A DNA stretch of 64,000 bases from Pseudorhodoplanes sp. (GTDB lineage Bacteria > Pseudomonadota > Alphaproteobacteria > Rhizobiales > Xanthobacteraceae): contig JABARS010000005.1 in the NCBI GenBank assembly GCA_019187085.1, positions 34,102 through 98,101 of the forward strand, in the 5' to 3' direction. The translations under genes and the position numbers were made by a program. Below the pieces are notes generated by a model. That model was not told where the DNA came from. It saw only the letters and a program-made list of their open reading frames with translations, and searched no databases. Within the stretch, counting starts at the first letter, position 1. The number at the start of each line of letters is the position of its first letter. This document shows, piece by piece, positions 37,875 to 48,127 of this stretch.

Positions 37875-38915
37875 TCAGCGGCCCTCCGTCGTTTCGCCAC
37901 GCGGGCGCAGGCGCCGCCAATCGAGCCGGTCGGCCATGCGGCGGAACGGCGCCGTCCAGCCGGTAATGCGCTCGCGGCCGACCATGACCAGGACGACCAG
38001 CAGCAGGCCGATCCAGAACGGCCAGTATTGCGGCGTCAGCACGGCCAGATAGTCGTGCATGAACTTGAACACGACCGCGCCGATGATGCCGCCATACAGA
38101 TAGCCGGTGCCGCCGATGACGAGGACGAGCAGGAGATCGGCCGAGCGCTCGAAATCGAAATAGGCGAGCGAGGCGAAGGCCTGCGTCTGCGCGAGCAGCG
38201 CGCCGGCGATGCCGGCATAGCCGGCGGCGATGGTGTAGATGGCGATCAGCCGCGCATTGACGTTGATGCCGATGGCGGAGGCGCGCAGCGGATTGTTCCT
38301 GATCGATTGCAGCGAGAGGCCGAACGGCGAGTTGACGATACGGCGCGCCAGCAGGAACAGGACGAACAGTACGACGAGACAATAGACGTAGCCGTTGTGC
38401 CCGAACATGTCGAAACGGAACTGGCCGAGGATCGGCTTCATCGTCACGCCCTGCAGGCCGTCGGCGCCGCCGGTCAGCCAGCCGTTCTGGTTGGCGATCT
38501 CGCGCAGCACGAAGGCGACGCCGAGCGTCACCATGATGCGGGTGAGGTCGGTGCCGCGCAGCACGAGAAAGCTCGTCACGAAGCCGAGCGCGCTCGCGGC
38601 AAGGCCCGCGACGACAAGCGCGATCACCGGCTCGTTGATGATCTCGTGCTTGGCGAGGAGCGCCGCCGTATAGGCCCCGAACCCGAAGAAGGCCGCATGT
38701 CCGAGCGACACGATGCCGGCATAGCCGAGGATCAGATCGAGCGAGAGCGCGAACAGCGCGAGCCAGGCGATCTCGGTCAGGATCAGGTGCTTGCTGGGAA
38801 ACAGCCAGATCGTCGCGAACGCGGCGACCCAGAACAGCACTTCGAGCGGATGCCAGTGGGCGCGGCCGACGAGGCGGCCGGTGACTTCCTCTTGCGAGAG
38901 ACGCGCGAGCAACAT
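37875..38915 (-). CDS. livM: Branched-chain-type ABC transporter permease LivM
   Basis: The 346-aa inner-membrane protein has about ten helices. LDLILGYAGIVSLGHAAFFG and GGTGYLYGGIIGAVVF are family signatures. IRNNPLRASAIGINVNARLIA is the cytoplasmic EAA-like loop that contacts the ATPase. It lies 13 bp after livH. Confidence 0.93.
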   Translation of the reverse strand: MLLARLSQEEVTGRLVGRAHWHPLEVLFWVAAFATIWLFPSKHLILTEIAWLALFALSLDLILGYAGIVSLGHAAFFGFGAYTAALLAKHEIINEPVIALVVAGLAASALGFVTSFLVLRGTDLTRIMVTLGVAFVLREIANQNGWLTGGADGLQGVTMKPILGQFRFDMFGHNGYVYCLVVLFVLFLLARRIVNSPFGLSLQSIRNNPLRASAIGINVNARLIAIYTIAAGYAGIAGALLAQTQAFASLAYFDFERSADLLLVLVIGGTGYLYGGIIGAVVFKFMHDYLAVLTPQYWPFWIGLLLVVLVMVGRERITGWTAPFRRMADRLDWRRLRPRGETTEGR

Positions 38916-38928
38916 AGGCGGTCCCCCT

Positions 38929-39789
38929 TCACCGGCCCACGGGGCGTGCGAACAGCCCCTGCGGACGCCAGATCAAGACAACGATCATGATGGTGTAGAT
39001 GACGAACGAACCGAAGGTCGGAACGTAGTATTTGCCGGCCACGTCGCCGATGCCGAGCAGAAGCGAGGCGAGGAAGGGTCCGGTGATGCTCGACGTGCCG
39101 CCGACGGTGACCACGATCAGGAAGTAGATCATGAACTTTAGCGGGAAGATTGGGTCGAGCCCGAGGATTTCCGCGCCGAGCGCGCCGCCGAGTCCGGCGA
39201 GACCCGAACCGAACGCGAAGGTCAGCGCGAACACGCGGTTGACGTTGATGCCGAGCCCGCGCGCCACGCGCGCGTCGTCGACCGCAGCGCGCAGGCGACT
39301 GCCGAAGCGGGTGCGCGACAGCACGAGCTGGAGCCCGACGGTCAGCACGCCGCAAATGACGATGATCAGCAGGCGGTAGCGGCCGATGCCGACACCGAAG
39401 ACCGTGAACTGCCCTTCGAGCCAGGACGGCAACTGAACGAAGACCTGCTGCGAGCCCATCACAAAGTCGACCGCCGCCACAGACATGAACACGAGGCCGA
39501 TGGTGAACAGCACTTGGTCGAGATGCGGCTTGCGATAGACATGGACATACAGCGTGCGCTCGAATAGCAGGCCGATCACGGCGCTGAACAGAAAAGCGAG
39601 CGGCAGCGCCGCAAAGAACGGCACGCCCCAGCGGTTGACCATCACGACGGTGACGTAACCGCCCGCCATGGCGAACGCGCCGTGCGCGAGATTGACGAAA
39701 TTCATCAGGCCGAGGGTGACAGCAAGGCCGCATGCCAGCACGAACAGCAGCATACCATAGGCGATTCCGTCGAACAGAATAGTGAGCAT
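38929..39789 (-). CDS. livH: Branched-chain-type ABC transporter permease LivH
   Basis: The 286-aa protein has about eight helices. FDGIAYGMLLFVLACGLAVT, GLMNFVNLAHGAFAMAGGYV and RAAVDDARVARGLGINVNRV are characteristic. ATG 39789 is chosen by homology; the upstream frame to 39903 encodes non-family sequence, and the ribosome site is weak. First gene of the livHMGF unit. Confidence 0.92.
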   Translation of the reverse strand: MLTILFDGIAYGMLLFVLACGLAVTLGLMNFVNLAHGAFAMAGGYVTVVMVNRWGVPFFAALPLAFLFSAVIGLLFERTLYVHVYRKPHLDQVLFTIGLVFMSVAAVDFVMGSQQVFVQLPSWLEGQFTVFGVGIGRYRLLIIVICGVLTVGLQLVLSRTRFGSRLRAAVDDARVARGLGINVNRVFALTFAFGSGLAGLGGALGAEILGLDPIFPLKFMIYFLIVVTVGGTSSITGPFLASLLLGIGDVAGKYYVPTFGSFVIYTIMIVVLIWRPQGLFARPVGR

Positions 39790-39931
39790 CGTACAGTCTT
39801 GCTCTCGATCTTCGGTGTGAAGCCGCCCGGGCATGTCCCTGACGGCGCAATTTCGGGTCTTGTCTGACGTAAGCCGGCCCGCCCGGCGTCGAGGGCCGGC
39901 CAAACGGCAATGCTACTGACGTTAAAAATTA

Positions 39932-39960
39932 AGGCGCGGCGGCATCCTGCCGCCGCGCCT
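39932..39960 (-). terminator. Intrinsic terminator of the second ABC binding-protein gene
   Basis: On the minus strand a 13-bp stem (arms AGGCGCGGCGGCA and TGCCGCCGCGCCT) with a 3-nt loop is followed by TTAATTTTTAA. It lies 13 bp beyond the stop, so livK-like transcription ends here and livHMGF needs its own promoter or readthrough. Confidence 0.85.
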
Positions 39961-39973
39961 CATTCCGTGCGGC

Positions 39974-41149
39974 TTACTTCTTGGCCGCCTTGACCGGATC
40001 CTTCACCGCTTCGAAGGTCGCGAACTCCACATTGTAAAGCGAGCCGGCTTTCTTCTCGACTTTGCGGATGTAGACGTTCTGGATGATGTCGCGGGTCTCG
40101 GGATCGATCTGGATCGGACCGCGCGGGCTTTCCCACTTCATGCCCTTCATGGCGGTGATCAGCGAGTCGCCGTCGGCCTTGCCGCCGGTCTTCTTGAGCG
40201 CCTCATAGATGAGGTGCATGCCGTCATAGCCGCCGAGCGCCATGAAGTTCGGACGGAAGCCGGCAGCCTTGGTGAAGGCTTCGACGAACGTTTTGTTCTT
40301 CGGAGAATTGTGATCCGCCGAATAGAAGTGCGCGGTCACGGTTCCGATCGCCGCATCGCCCATGTTCGGCAGCAGGTCGTCGTCGGTGACGTCGCCCGGG
40401 CCGATCAGCTTGATGCCGGCCTTGTCGAGGCCGCGCTCGGTGTACTGCTTCATGAAGGTGCCACCCTGACCGGACGGCACGAAGATGAAGATCGCATCCG
40501 GCTTGGCGTCGGCGGCGCGCTGCAGGAACGGCGCGAAGTCGGGATTGGCGAGCGGAACGCGGATCGCCTGCGCGACCTGGCCGCCGGCTCCGGTGAAGCG
40601 TTCGGTGAACGACTTCTCGGCGTCGAAGCCCGGCGCATAATCGGACACGATGGTGACGACCTTCTTGATGCCGTTCTTGACGGCCCAGTCGGCGATGATC
40701 ACGCACGACTGCGGCACGGTGAAGCTCGTGCGCACGATATAGGGCGAGCGTTCGGTGATGATCGAAGTGCCCGCCGCCATGACCACGGCCGGGACCTTGG
40801 CTTCGGTGGCGAGCGGCGCCACGGCAAGCGCGGCCGGGGTGATCTCGAAGCCGGCGATGATATTGACCTTGTCGTTGACGATCAGTTCCTGCGCCAGGCG
40901 CTTGGTGTTGTCGGGCACGCTGCCGGAATCGCGCAGGATGACCTGCACCTTCTTGCCCGCCACGGCGTCGCCATTCTGCTTCTGATACAGCTCGACCGCG
41001 GCCTTGATCTGCTTGCCGGTCGAAGCCTGCTGGCCGGTCATCGATACGATCAGACCGACCTTCACCGTCTCCTGCGCGCCGGCATGACCTGCCGCCAGCG
41101 CTCCGATCGCAGCGGCCGACAAAGCCGCCATCCATTTGTATGCTTTCAC
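39974..41149 (-). CDS. ABC transporter substrate-binding protein, branched-chain amino acid type (2)
   Basis: The 391-aa periplasmic protein has a signal peptide (about 1-25, ending GHAGAQ) and the LivK fold (VKVGLIVSMTGQQASTGKQ, IIAGFEITPAALAVAP, GGYDGMHLIYEALKKTGG). It is clearly distinct from the 33618 paralogue. It is upstream of livHMGF and has its own terminator, which allows the binding protein to be made in excess over the membrane parts. Confidence 0.92.
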   Translation of the reverse strand: MKAYKWMAALSAAAIGALAAGHAGAQETVKVGLIVSMTGQQASTGKQIKAAVELYQKQNGDAVAGKKVQVILRDSGSVPDNTKRLAQELIVNDKVNIIAGFEITPAALAVAPLATEAKVPAVVMAAGTSIITERSPYIVRTSFTVPQSCVIIADWAVKNGIKKVVTIVSDYAPGFDAEKSFTERFTGAGGQVAQAIRVPLANPDFAPFLQRAADAKPDAIFIFVPSGQGGTFMKQYTERGLDKAGIKLIGPGDVTDDDLLPNMGDAAIGTVTAHFYSADHNSPKNKTFVEAFTKAAGFRPNFMALGGYDGMHLIYEALKKTGGKADGDSLITAMKGMKWESPRGPIQIDPETRDIIQNVYIRKVEKKAGSLYNVEFATFEAVKDPVKAAKK

Positions 41150-41253
41150 TCCAACCTCCCATCAGTTAGTTTTATTGCAAACGATTTTCCGCTTGCCGTT
41201 GTAGCAGCGCCCGCCCCCTCAATCCAGTCCTCCGAGGTCATGCGCGATGCTGA

Positions 41254-41271
41254 AAAGTGTCGCAACACTTT
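41254..41271. promoter_or_regulatory. Inverted repeat upstream of the second binding-protein gene
   Basis: AAAGTGT-CGCA-ACACTTT lies about 105 bp upstream of the livK-like ATG, in a 238-bp gap that otherwise shows only AT-richer promoter-like sequence near 41165-41205. The regulator is unknown. Confidence 0.35.
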
Positions 41272-41387
41272 ACGATTTTCGATCACACAGATTACGGATT
41301 CAGATCGCACGAAGCCGCTTGCTGCACGCACGCCATGATGCGGATACGCACGCCCACCTCGCCGTCCGGCCCCTGGCCCGGTCCGGC

Positions 41388-42005
41388 TCAGATTTCGAAA
41401 AACACCGTCTCGTCGTCTCCCTGCACCCGAATGTCGAAGCGATACACTTTCTGTCCGCCGCGTTCGGATCTCGTAGCAATCAGGGTCGGGCGCCGGTCGG
41501 CGGGGACGAGCGCGAGGACCGGATCGGCGGCGTTCGCCACCTCGTCGGGAAAATACAGGCGCGTGTAGACCTGACGCAGCATGCCGCGCGAGAAGATCGC
41601 AAACACGATATGCGGCGCCTGCATCCTGCCGCCGGGACCCGGCACCTGTCCGGGCTTGATGGTGTCGAAGGCGAACAGGCCGCTGGCGTCGGTCGCCGAG
41701 CGGCCGTGGCCTTTGAAGCTCGAATTGGGAATGGGCTTGCCGTTGCGCGGATCGGCGTAGCGGCCCTGCGCGTCGGCCTGCCAGATTTCGAGCATCGCAT
41801 CGTCGATCGGCTTGCCATCGCCGTCATAGATGATGCCCTCGATGCGGATGCGCTCGCCGGTCGCGTCGGCGGTGACGAGATTGTCGCCGGTGGTTTCCTT
41901 CCAGCGATAGAGTTTCTCGTCCGGCTTCCATTTCTTGCGGCCCTCCGGCGTAAGGCCGTAGGCGTAGTACGGACCGACGGTTTGCGAAGGCGTGAGTTCC
42001 GACAT
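41388..42005 (-). CDS. pcaG: Protocatechuate 3,4-dioxygenase alpha subunit
   Basis: The 205-aa subunit pairs with PcaH to open the ring of protocatechuate, giving 3-carboxy-cis,cis-muconate. It has TPSQTVGPYYAYGL, the intradiol signature LEIWQADAQGRY and APHIVFAIFSRGMLRQVYTRLYF. As expected for alpha subunits, the iron-ligand His pair is missing. Its ATG overlaps the pcaH stop by one base (TGATG). Confidence 0.95.
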   Translation of the reverse strand: MSELTPSQTVGPYYAYGLTPEGRKKWKPDEKLYRWKETTGDNLVTADATGERIRIEGIIYDGDGKPIDDAMLEIWQADAQGRYADPRNGKPIPNSSFKGHGRSATDASGLFAFDTIKPGQVPGPGGRMQAPHIVFAIFSRGMLRQVYTRLYFPDEVANAADPVLALVPADRRPTLIATRSERGGQKVYRFDIRVQGDDETVFFEI

Positions 42006-42706
42006 CAGTCGATATCCTCCGGGGTCTTTTCGCGGCCGCGCACGACAATGTCGAAGCGGTAGCAGAGCGCCCAGTCGGGCACCGTGTTCTCCATGTCGAA
42101 GGTCGCGATCATGCGGTTGCGCGCCTTCTCGTCCGTCACCGAATTGAAGATCGGATCGAACGGGAAAAGCGGATCGCCGGGGAAATACATCTGCGTCACC
42201 AGGCGCGACAGGAAGGAAGGCCCGAACACCGAAAAGTGGATATGGTTCGGCCGCCAGGCATTGTGGTGATTGCCCCAGGGATAGGCGCCCGGCTTGATGG
42301 TGATGAATTTATAATAGCCGTTCTTGTCGGTGACGGTGCGGCCGGCGCCGGTGAAATTCGGATCGAGCGGCGCCGGATGCTGGTCGACGATGTGGACGTA
42401 GCGGCCGCAGGCATTGGCCTGCCACAGCTCCACGAGCGAATCCGGCACGGGCCGCCTGTCCTCGTCGAGCACATGACCATGCACGATGATGCGCTCGCCG
42501 AGCGGCTCGCCGGCATGCTGGCGGGTGAGATCGTTGTCGCCGTCCTGGATCGCGTCGTGACCGTAAACCGGCCCCGTCAATTCCGACAGCGTGTGCGGCA
42601 TCAGGATCAGCGGCTTGGACGGCGAGCGCTTGACCGTGCTCTTGTAGCCCGGGCTCAGATGCTTGGGGAAAGCGCTCAGGCTTTCCTTCGGATAAATGAG
42701 CGACAT
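42005..42706 (-). CDS. pcaH: Protocatechuate 3,4-dioxygenase beta subunit
   Basis: The 233-aa subunit carries the non-haem Fe(III) site. The ligands are Tyr103 (GRYVHIVDQH), Tyr142 (PGAYPWGNHHNAWRPNHIHF), His155 and His157, offset by five from the classical numbering. It follows pcaF by 22 bp in the catI-catJ-pcaF-pcaH-pcaG operon. pcaB and pcaD, needed for the next steps, are not in the window. Confidence 0.96.
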   Translation of the reverse strand: MSLIYPKESLSAFPKHLSPGYKSTVKRSPSKPLILMPHTLSELTGPVYGHDAIQDGDNDLTRQHAGEPLGERIIVHGHVLDEDRRPVPDSLVELWQANACGRYVHIVDQHPAPLDPNFTGAGRTVTDKNGYYKFITIKPGAYPWGNHHNAWRPNHIHFSVFGPSFLSRLVTQMYFPGDPLFPFDPIFNSVTDEKARNRMIATFDMENTVPDWALCYRFDIVVRGREKTPEDID

Positions 42707-42728
42707 CGCTTCCGTCCTTGCTTCCTGC

Positions 42729-43952
<1,224 letters not shown>

Positions 43953-44091
43953 GGTCCTCTCTCCGTCACCCGACGGCGCTGCCGCAAGGCAGCCGCGGGC
44001 ACGGCCCTGATCCTTCATTCATCGCCGGCCGGCCGGCGGCCGGTCGTTGCGGGACGACACGGGAAATCATAAACGCCCCCATGTCATTGAC

Positions 44092-44868
44092 CTAAGCGGC
44101 GGCGCCATGGGCCCGTGCGGTGCGCGCATGCAGCTCGCGCAGGGCCGCAAGCTCGGAGGCGGTCGGCGGCGCGGTTTCGGCGACCTTCGCCGCATAGCGC
44201 ACCGTCCAGCCGGTATTGTCCTGGATCTGCTCGCGGGTGATGCCGGGATGGATCGAGACCACCGTCATCTCGCGGGTTTCCGGATCGGGCTCGAAAACGC
44301 ACAGGTCGGTCACGAGCCGGGTCGGCCCCCTGGTCTTCACGCCGAGCTTCTCGCGATGCCGGCCGCCCTCGCCGTGGCCGAGCGAGGTGACGAAGTCGAG
44401 CTTGCCGACGAAGCCGCGTTTGGACTGCGCCATGATGATGAAAATCTCGCCGCACGAGGTGGCGATTTCCGGGGCGCCGCCGCCGCCCGGCAGCCGCACC
44501 TTCGGCTTGTCGTAGGGCCCGACCACCGTGGTGTTGAGATTGGCGAATTTGTCGATCTGCGCGCCGCCGAGAAAGCCGACCGAAACACGCCCGCCCTGCA
44601 GCCAGTAGCGGAACATTTCCGGCACCGACACCGTGGTCAGCGCCGTCTCGCACAATTCGCCGTCGCCGATGGACAACGGCAGCACAGAAGGGCGCGTCGC
44701 CAGCGTGCCGGATTCGTAGATCAGCGTGATGCCGGGGGCGTGCGTCAGGCGCGCCAGGTTGGCGGCAGCCGAAGGCATGCCGATGCCGACGAACACGACG
44801 TCCTCGTTCTTGAGGGCGCGCGCGGCGGTGATCGTCATGATCTCGTTGGGCTTGTAATCCGGCGTCAT
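44092..44868 (-). CDS. catJ: 3-oxoadipate CoA-transferase subunit B (CatJ type)
   Basis: The 258-aa beta subunit of a class I CoA-transferase has VFVGIGMPSAAANLARLTHAP near the N-terminus, the catalytic Glu region IYESGTLAT and GGGGAPEIATSCGEIF. Together with subunit A it would activate 3-oxoadipate using succinyl-CoA. The sequence is of the glutaconate/CatIJ branch rather than the shorter PcaIJ branch. It is 4 bp from subunit A. Confidence 0.88.
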   Translation of the reverse strand: MTPDYKPNEIMTITAARALKNEDVVFVGIGMPSAAANLARLTHAPGITLIYESGTLATRPSVLPLSIGDGELCETALTTVSVPEMFRYWLQGGRVSVGFLGGAQIDKFANLNTTVVGPYDKPKVRLPGGGGAPEIATSCGEIFIIMAQSKRGFVGKLDFVTSLGHGEGGRHREKLGVKTRGPTRLVTDLCVFEPDPETREMTVVSIHPGITREQIQDNTGWTVRYAAKVAETAPPTASELAALRELHARTARAHGAAA

Positions 44869-44872
44869 AACG

Positions 44873-45730
44873 TCACTCCGCCGCCTGCAGCGCGCGCACC
44901 CTGGCGGCGAACGCGTCGGGGGTCTTGGTCAGCACATTCTCTTTCATCCAGGCGAGGAAGGTGTCGCGCTCGCGCGCGATGCCGTCCCATTCCTTGTAGA
45001 AGGCGTTGAAGCGCTTGTAATAGCCCTGCGCATAGGAGGGGAACGCCCCGCCCGGCACCACCGCGACCGCCGACACGGTCCAGGCCGGCAGGATGCAGGC
45101 ATTGAGGCTGCGCGGACCGAAATCGTCGACCACTTCTTCCACGGTCACGAGCGCGCGTTCGGCGGCGAGCACGGCTTCCTTCTGCACGCCGAGAATGCCT
45201 TCCAGCAGAACGTTGCCCTCGCGGTCGGCCTTCAGCGCATGGATGACCGCGACGTCGGGCCGGTGAGCGGGAACGGTCGCCAGCACTTCCCCGGTATAGG
45301 GGCAGGTGACGCTTTTGATCCTGGGATTCACTTTCGGCAGATCGGTGCCGATATAGCCGCGCAACACCGCGAACGGCAGGCCGGCGGCGCCCGCCTCGTA
45401 GGCGTTGGCCATGGCGGCGTGCGAATGCTCCTCGACCTCGAGCCGGTGCGGCCAGCCGTTCTCGACGGCATCGCGCAGCCGGTAGAGCGAGCCGACGCCC
45501 GGATTGCCGCCCCAGGAAAACACCAGCCGGTCGGCACAGCCCATACCGATGAGCTGGTCGTACAGGATGTCCGGCGTCATGCGGATCAGGGTGAGATGTT
45601 TGCGGCTCTGACGGATGATCTCGTGGCCGGCCGCATGCGGGATGAGATGCGTGAAGCCTTCCATCGCGACGCTGTCGCCGTCGCGCACGATGGCTTCCAC
45701 GGCTTCCGCCAGCGGCAATACGCGCGCCAT
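44873..45730 (-). CDS. catI: 3-oxoadipate CoA-transferase subunit A (CatI type)
   Basis: The 285-aa alpha subunit has VRDGDSVAMEGFTHLIPHAA, VFSWGGNPGVGSLYRLRDAV and DVAVIHALKADREGNVLLEG. Length and motifs match the CatI/glutaconate CoA-transferase A group. ATG 45730 has GGAGG upstream. It is the first gene of the leftward operon whose promoter region holds the two PcaR-type boxes. Confidence 0.88.
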   Translation of the reverse strand: MARVLPLAEAVEAIVRDGDSVAMEGFTHLIPHAAGHEIIRQSRKHLTLIRMTPDILYDQLIGMGCADRLVFSWGGNPGVGSLYRLRDAVENGWPHRLEVEEHSHAAMANAYEAGAAGLPFAVLRGYIGTDLPKVNPRIKSVTCPYTGEVLATVPAHRPDVAVIHALKADREGNVLLEGILGVQKEAVLAAERALVTVEEVVDDFGPRSLNACILPAWTVSAVAVVPGGAFPSYAQGYYKRFNAFYKEWDGIARERDTFLAWMKENVLTKTPDAFAARVRALQAAE

Positions 45731-45796
45731 TCGCGAACCTCCCTGTGCGACCCTTGCGGTCTGTTTTTGTTGTCGCGGTTTTATTTTGATCAAAAC

Positions 45797-45811
45797 GTGC
45801 GATAATCGCAC
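45797..45811. promoter_or_regulatory. PcaR-type operator, copy 1
   Basis: GTGCGATAATCGCAC is a 15-bp palindrome 66 bp upstream of catI. It differs by one base from the PcaR recognition sequence reported in Pseudomonas (GTTCGATAATCGCAC, recalled). An identical copy stands at 45873. Confidence 0.8.
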
Positions 45812-45872
45812 ATTACTAGCGTTTTGACTTATACGAAAATTTGACCCTTTGGTCAACAAAATGCAAGATCCT

Positions 45873-45887
45873 GTGCGATAATCGCAC
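45873..45887. promoter_or_regulatory. PcaR-type operator, copy 2
   Basis: The exact 15-bp palindrome GTGCGATAATCGCAC is repeated 29 bp upstream of the IclR gene, 76 bp from copy 1. Between the two lies another palindrome, TTGACC-CTTT-GGTCAA (45841-45856). The layout suits shared control of the divergent promoters. Confidence 0.8.
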
Positions 45888-45916
45888 GCACCTAGGATTC
45901 CAGATTGGACCACGCC

Positions 45917-46702
45917 ATGCCGCCGCGCAATGACGCCCGCACCGACCGCGACTTCATGGCCGGGCTCGGCAAGGGCCTGTCGGTCATCGAATGTTTCGAC
46001 GAGGAGAATGTCCTGCTCAGCGTCAGCGCGGTCGCCGCGCGCGCGCGGCTGAGCCGGGCGGCCGCGCGCCGCTGTCTCCTGACGCTGCAACGGCTCGGCT
46101 ATGCCGAACTCGACGGCGGCCTGTACCGCCTGACCCCGCGCGTGCTGCGGCTCGGCTTCGCCTACATCGCCTCGAACGAACTGCCCGACCTGCTGCAGCC
46201 GCGCGTCGACCAGCTCAGCGGCGAAATCCACGAATCGTGCTCGGCCTCGATCCTCGACGGCGACGAGATCGTCTATATCGCGCGCGCCGCCACCAAGCGC
46301 ATCATGACCGTCGCGCTCGGTATCGGCGCGCGCCTGCCCGCCACTTGCACGTCGATGGGGCGCGTCCTGCTGGCTTCGCTCGATCCGGACGAGGCCGCGC
46401 GCCGCATCGCGGCTGCCCCGCGCAAGGCGTTCACGCCGCGCACCATGACGCGCGAGGAGGACCTGCTGCGGATCCTGCAGCAGGTGCGCCAGCAAGGCTA
46501 TTGCGTCACCGACCAGGAGCTCGAGATCGGGCTCGTCTCGATCGCGGTCCCGATCCAGAACACCGCCGGGAAAACCGTCGCCGCGCTCAATATCGGCACG
46601 CAGTCGGCGCGCTTTGCCGCCGCCGATCTGTCCGCGCGCTTCCTCACCAAGCTCAAGGCCGCGCAGAAGGACCTCAGGCCATTGATCAAGAGCCCGGGCT
46701 GA
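45917..46702 (+). CDS. IclR-family regulator, PcaR/PcaU-like
   Basis: The 261-aa regulator has an N-terminal wHTH (GKGLSVIECFDEENVLLSVSAV ... ARLSRAAARRCLLTLQRLGYAE) and an IclR effector domain (about 90-255) with SCSASILDGDEIVYIARA, TCTSMGRVLLA and GLVSIAVPIQN. It likely senses protocatechuate or 3-oxoadipate and controls catIJ-pcaFHG and itself through the two boxes. ATG 45917 is preferred over TTG 45905. Confidence 0.88.
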   Translation: MPPRNDARTDRDFMAGLGKGLSVIECFDEENVLLSVSAVAARARLSRAAARRCLLTLQRLGYAELDGGLYRLTPRVLRLGFAYIASNELPDLLQPRVDQLSGEIHESCSASILDGDEIVYIARAATKRIMTVALGIGARLPATCTSMGRVLLASLDPDEAARRIAAAPRKAFTPRTMTREEDLLRILQQVRQQGYCVTDQELEIGLVSIAVPIQNTAGKTVAALNIGTQSARFAAADLSARFLTKLKAAQKDLRPLIKSPG

Positions 46703-46756
46703 TCCACGATCCGGCCCGATCGCCGCCGGCGCGCAGGCGGCCGCCAGGAAGCGCCG

Positions 46757-47209
46757 ATGATTTCTCCGCAGCCGCTGTTTCAGGTCCGCGCCGAGCTGGC
46801 CGACATCCTGCATCTGGGTGCGACGCCCTATGGCGAGCGCCGCATCATCCATATTCTCGGCGGCAGCGTCGAAGGGCCGCGCCTGAAGGGCACGATCCTG
46901 CCCGGCGGCGCCGACTGGCAGATCATCCGCGCCGACGGCGCAGCCGACATCCGCGCCCGCTACACCATCGCCGCCGAGACCGGCGGGCTCGTTCTCGTCA
47001 ACAGCGAAGGGCTTCGGCACGGCCCGCCGGAGGTGCTGGCGCGCCTTGCGCGCGGGGAGAATGTCGATCCTGCGCTCTATTATTTCCGCACCGCGATGCG
47101 GTTCGAGACCTCCGATCCCGCGCTCGCCTGGCTCAATCGCATCCTCGCGCTCGCCCGCGGCGCACGCGAGGCGCGCGCGGTGCGGCTCGACGTCTACGAG
47201 GTGCTTTAA
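46757..47209 (+). CDS. DUF3237 family protein
   Basis: The 150-aa protein has the DUF3237 signature: HILGGSVEGPRLKGTILPGG then ADWQIIRADG, and YYFRTAMRFETSDPALAWLNR. Function is unknown. It is often found beside CoA-dependent aromatic degradation genes, as here. It is 54 bp from the IclR gene and in the same direction. Confidence 0.88.
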   Translation: MISPQPLFQVRAELADILHLGATPYGERRIIHILGGSVEGPRLKGTILPGGADWQIIRADGAADIRARYTIAAETGGLVLVNSEGLRHGPPEVLARLARGENVDPALYYFRTAMRFETSDPALAWLNRILALARGAREARAVRLDVYEVL

Positions 47210-47298
47210 GAGCGCGCCGCCGCCGGTTCCGGCATTCTTGACCGCCTCCGGCGGAAATGTAATGTCATATAACAAATTGGCCGGGAGGACGCTCGAAC

Positions 47299-48096
47299 AT
47301 GGCCGCAGAAACGCCCATTGCCGGGCTGCCGCAATCGCTTGCAGGGTCGCTGCGCGGCGACATCGCCATCCTGCGCCTGGCCCGTCCCGAAAAGCGCAAT
47401 GCGCTCGACGACGGAACCGTCGACGGCATCGAGACCTTCTTCGCCTCGCTGCCCGCCAATGTCCGCGCGGTGGTGCTGCACGGCGAAGGCGACCATTTTT
47501 CCGCCGGCCTCGATCTCACCGAACTGACGATCCGCACCACGGTCGAGGCGGTGCATCATTCGCGCAACTGGCATCGCGTGTTCGAGCGCATCGAGTTCGG
47601 CAAGGTGCCGGTGGTGGCCGTGCTGCACGGCGCGGTCGTCGGCGGCGGCCTCGAACTCGCCTCCGCCTGCCATGTCCGCGTCGCCGAACGCTCGGCCTAT
47701 TACGCGCTGCCGGAAGGAACGCGCGGCATCTATGTCGGCGGCGGCGGCTCGGTGCGCGTGCCGCGTCTGATCGGGGTTGCGCGCATGATGGACATGATGC
47801 TGACCGGGCGCACCTACGATGCCGCCGAAGGCCAGACCATGGGCCTGTCGCAGTATCTGGTCGACGACGGCAAGGGGCTCGAAAAAGGTCTCGAACTGGC
47901 CGCGCGCGTCTCCAGCAATACCCGGCTCACGAACTACGCGATCATGCATGTCCTGCCGCGCATCGCCGACGCGGAGCCGGCGGGCGGCTATCTGATGGAA
48001 AGCCTGATGGCCGCGATCGCCTCGGGTGACGAGGAGGCGCAGGCGCGCCTGCGGGACTTCCTCGAAAAGCGCGCTCCCAAAGTTCTGCGCGGCTGA
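47299..48096 (+). CDS. Enoyl-CoA hydratase/isomerase (crotonase) family protein
   Basis: The 265-aa crotonase has the oxyanion segment GDHFSAGLDLTEL and the GGGLELASACHVRVAE helix, with a candidate catalytic Glu in YYALPEGTRGIYVGGGGSVR. In this cluster it may hydrate a hydroxycinnamoyl-CoA such as feruloyl-CoA. Whether it also acts as an aldolase (Ech) releasing vanillin cannot be told; the thiolase and SDR next door favour a beta-oxidative route. Confidence 0.85.
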   Translation: MAAETPIAGLPQSLAGSLRGDIAILRLARPEKRNALDDGTVDGIETFFASLPANVRAVVLHGEGDHFSAGLDLTELTIRTTVEAVHHSRNWHRVFERIEFGKVPVVAVLHGAVVGGGLELASACHVRVAERSAYYALPEGTRGIYVGGGGSVRVPRLIGVARMMDMMLTGRTYDAAEGQTMGLSQYLVDDGKGLEKGLELAARVSSNTRLTNYAIMHVLPRIADAEPAGGYLMESLMAAIASGDEEAQARLRDFLEKRAPKVLRG

Positions 48097-48127
48097 GCGT
48101 CCGCGCGCAGCAGAACCGGATATTGCG

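Noticed and set aside
45731..47275. Long minus-strand extension of the catI frame (to 800 codons)
   Set aside because: Upstream part is antisense to the IclR and DUF3237 genes and has no family similarity; catI starts at 45730 with a good ribosome site.
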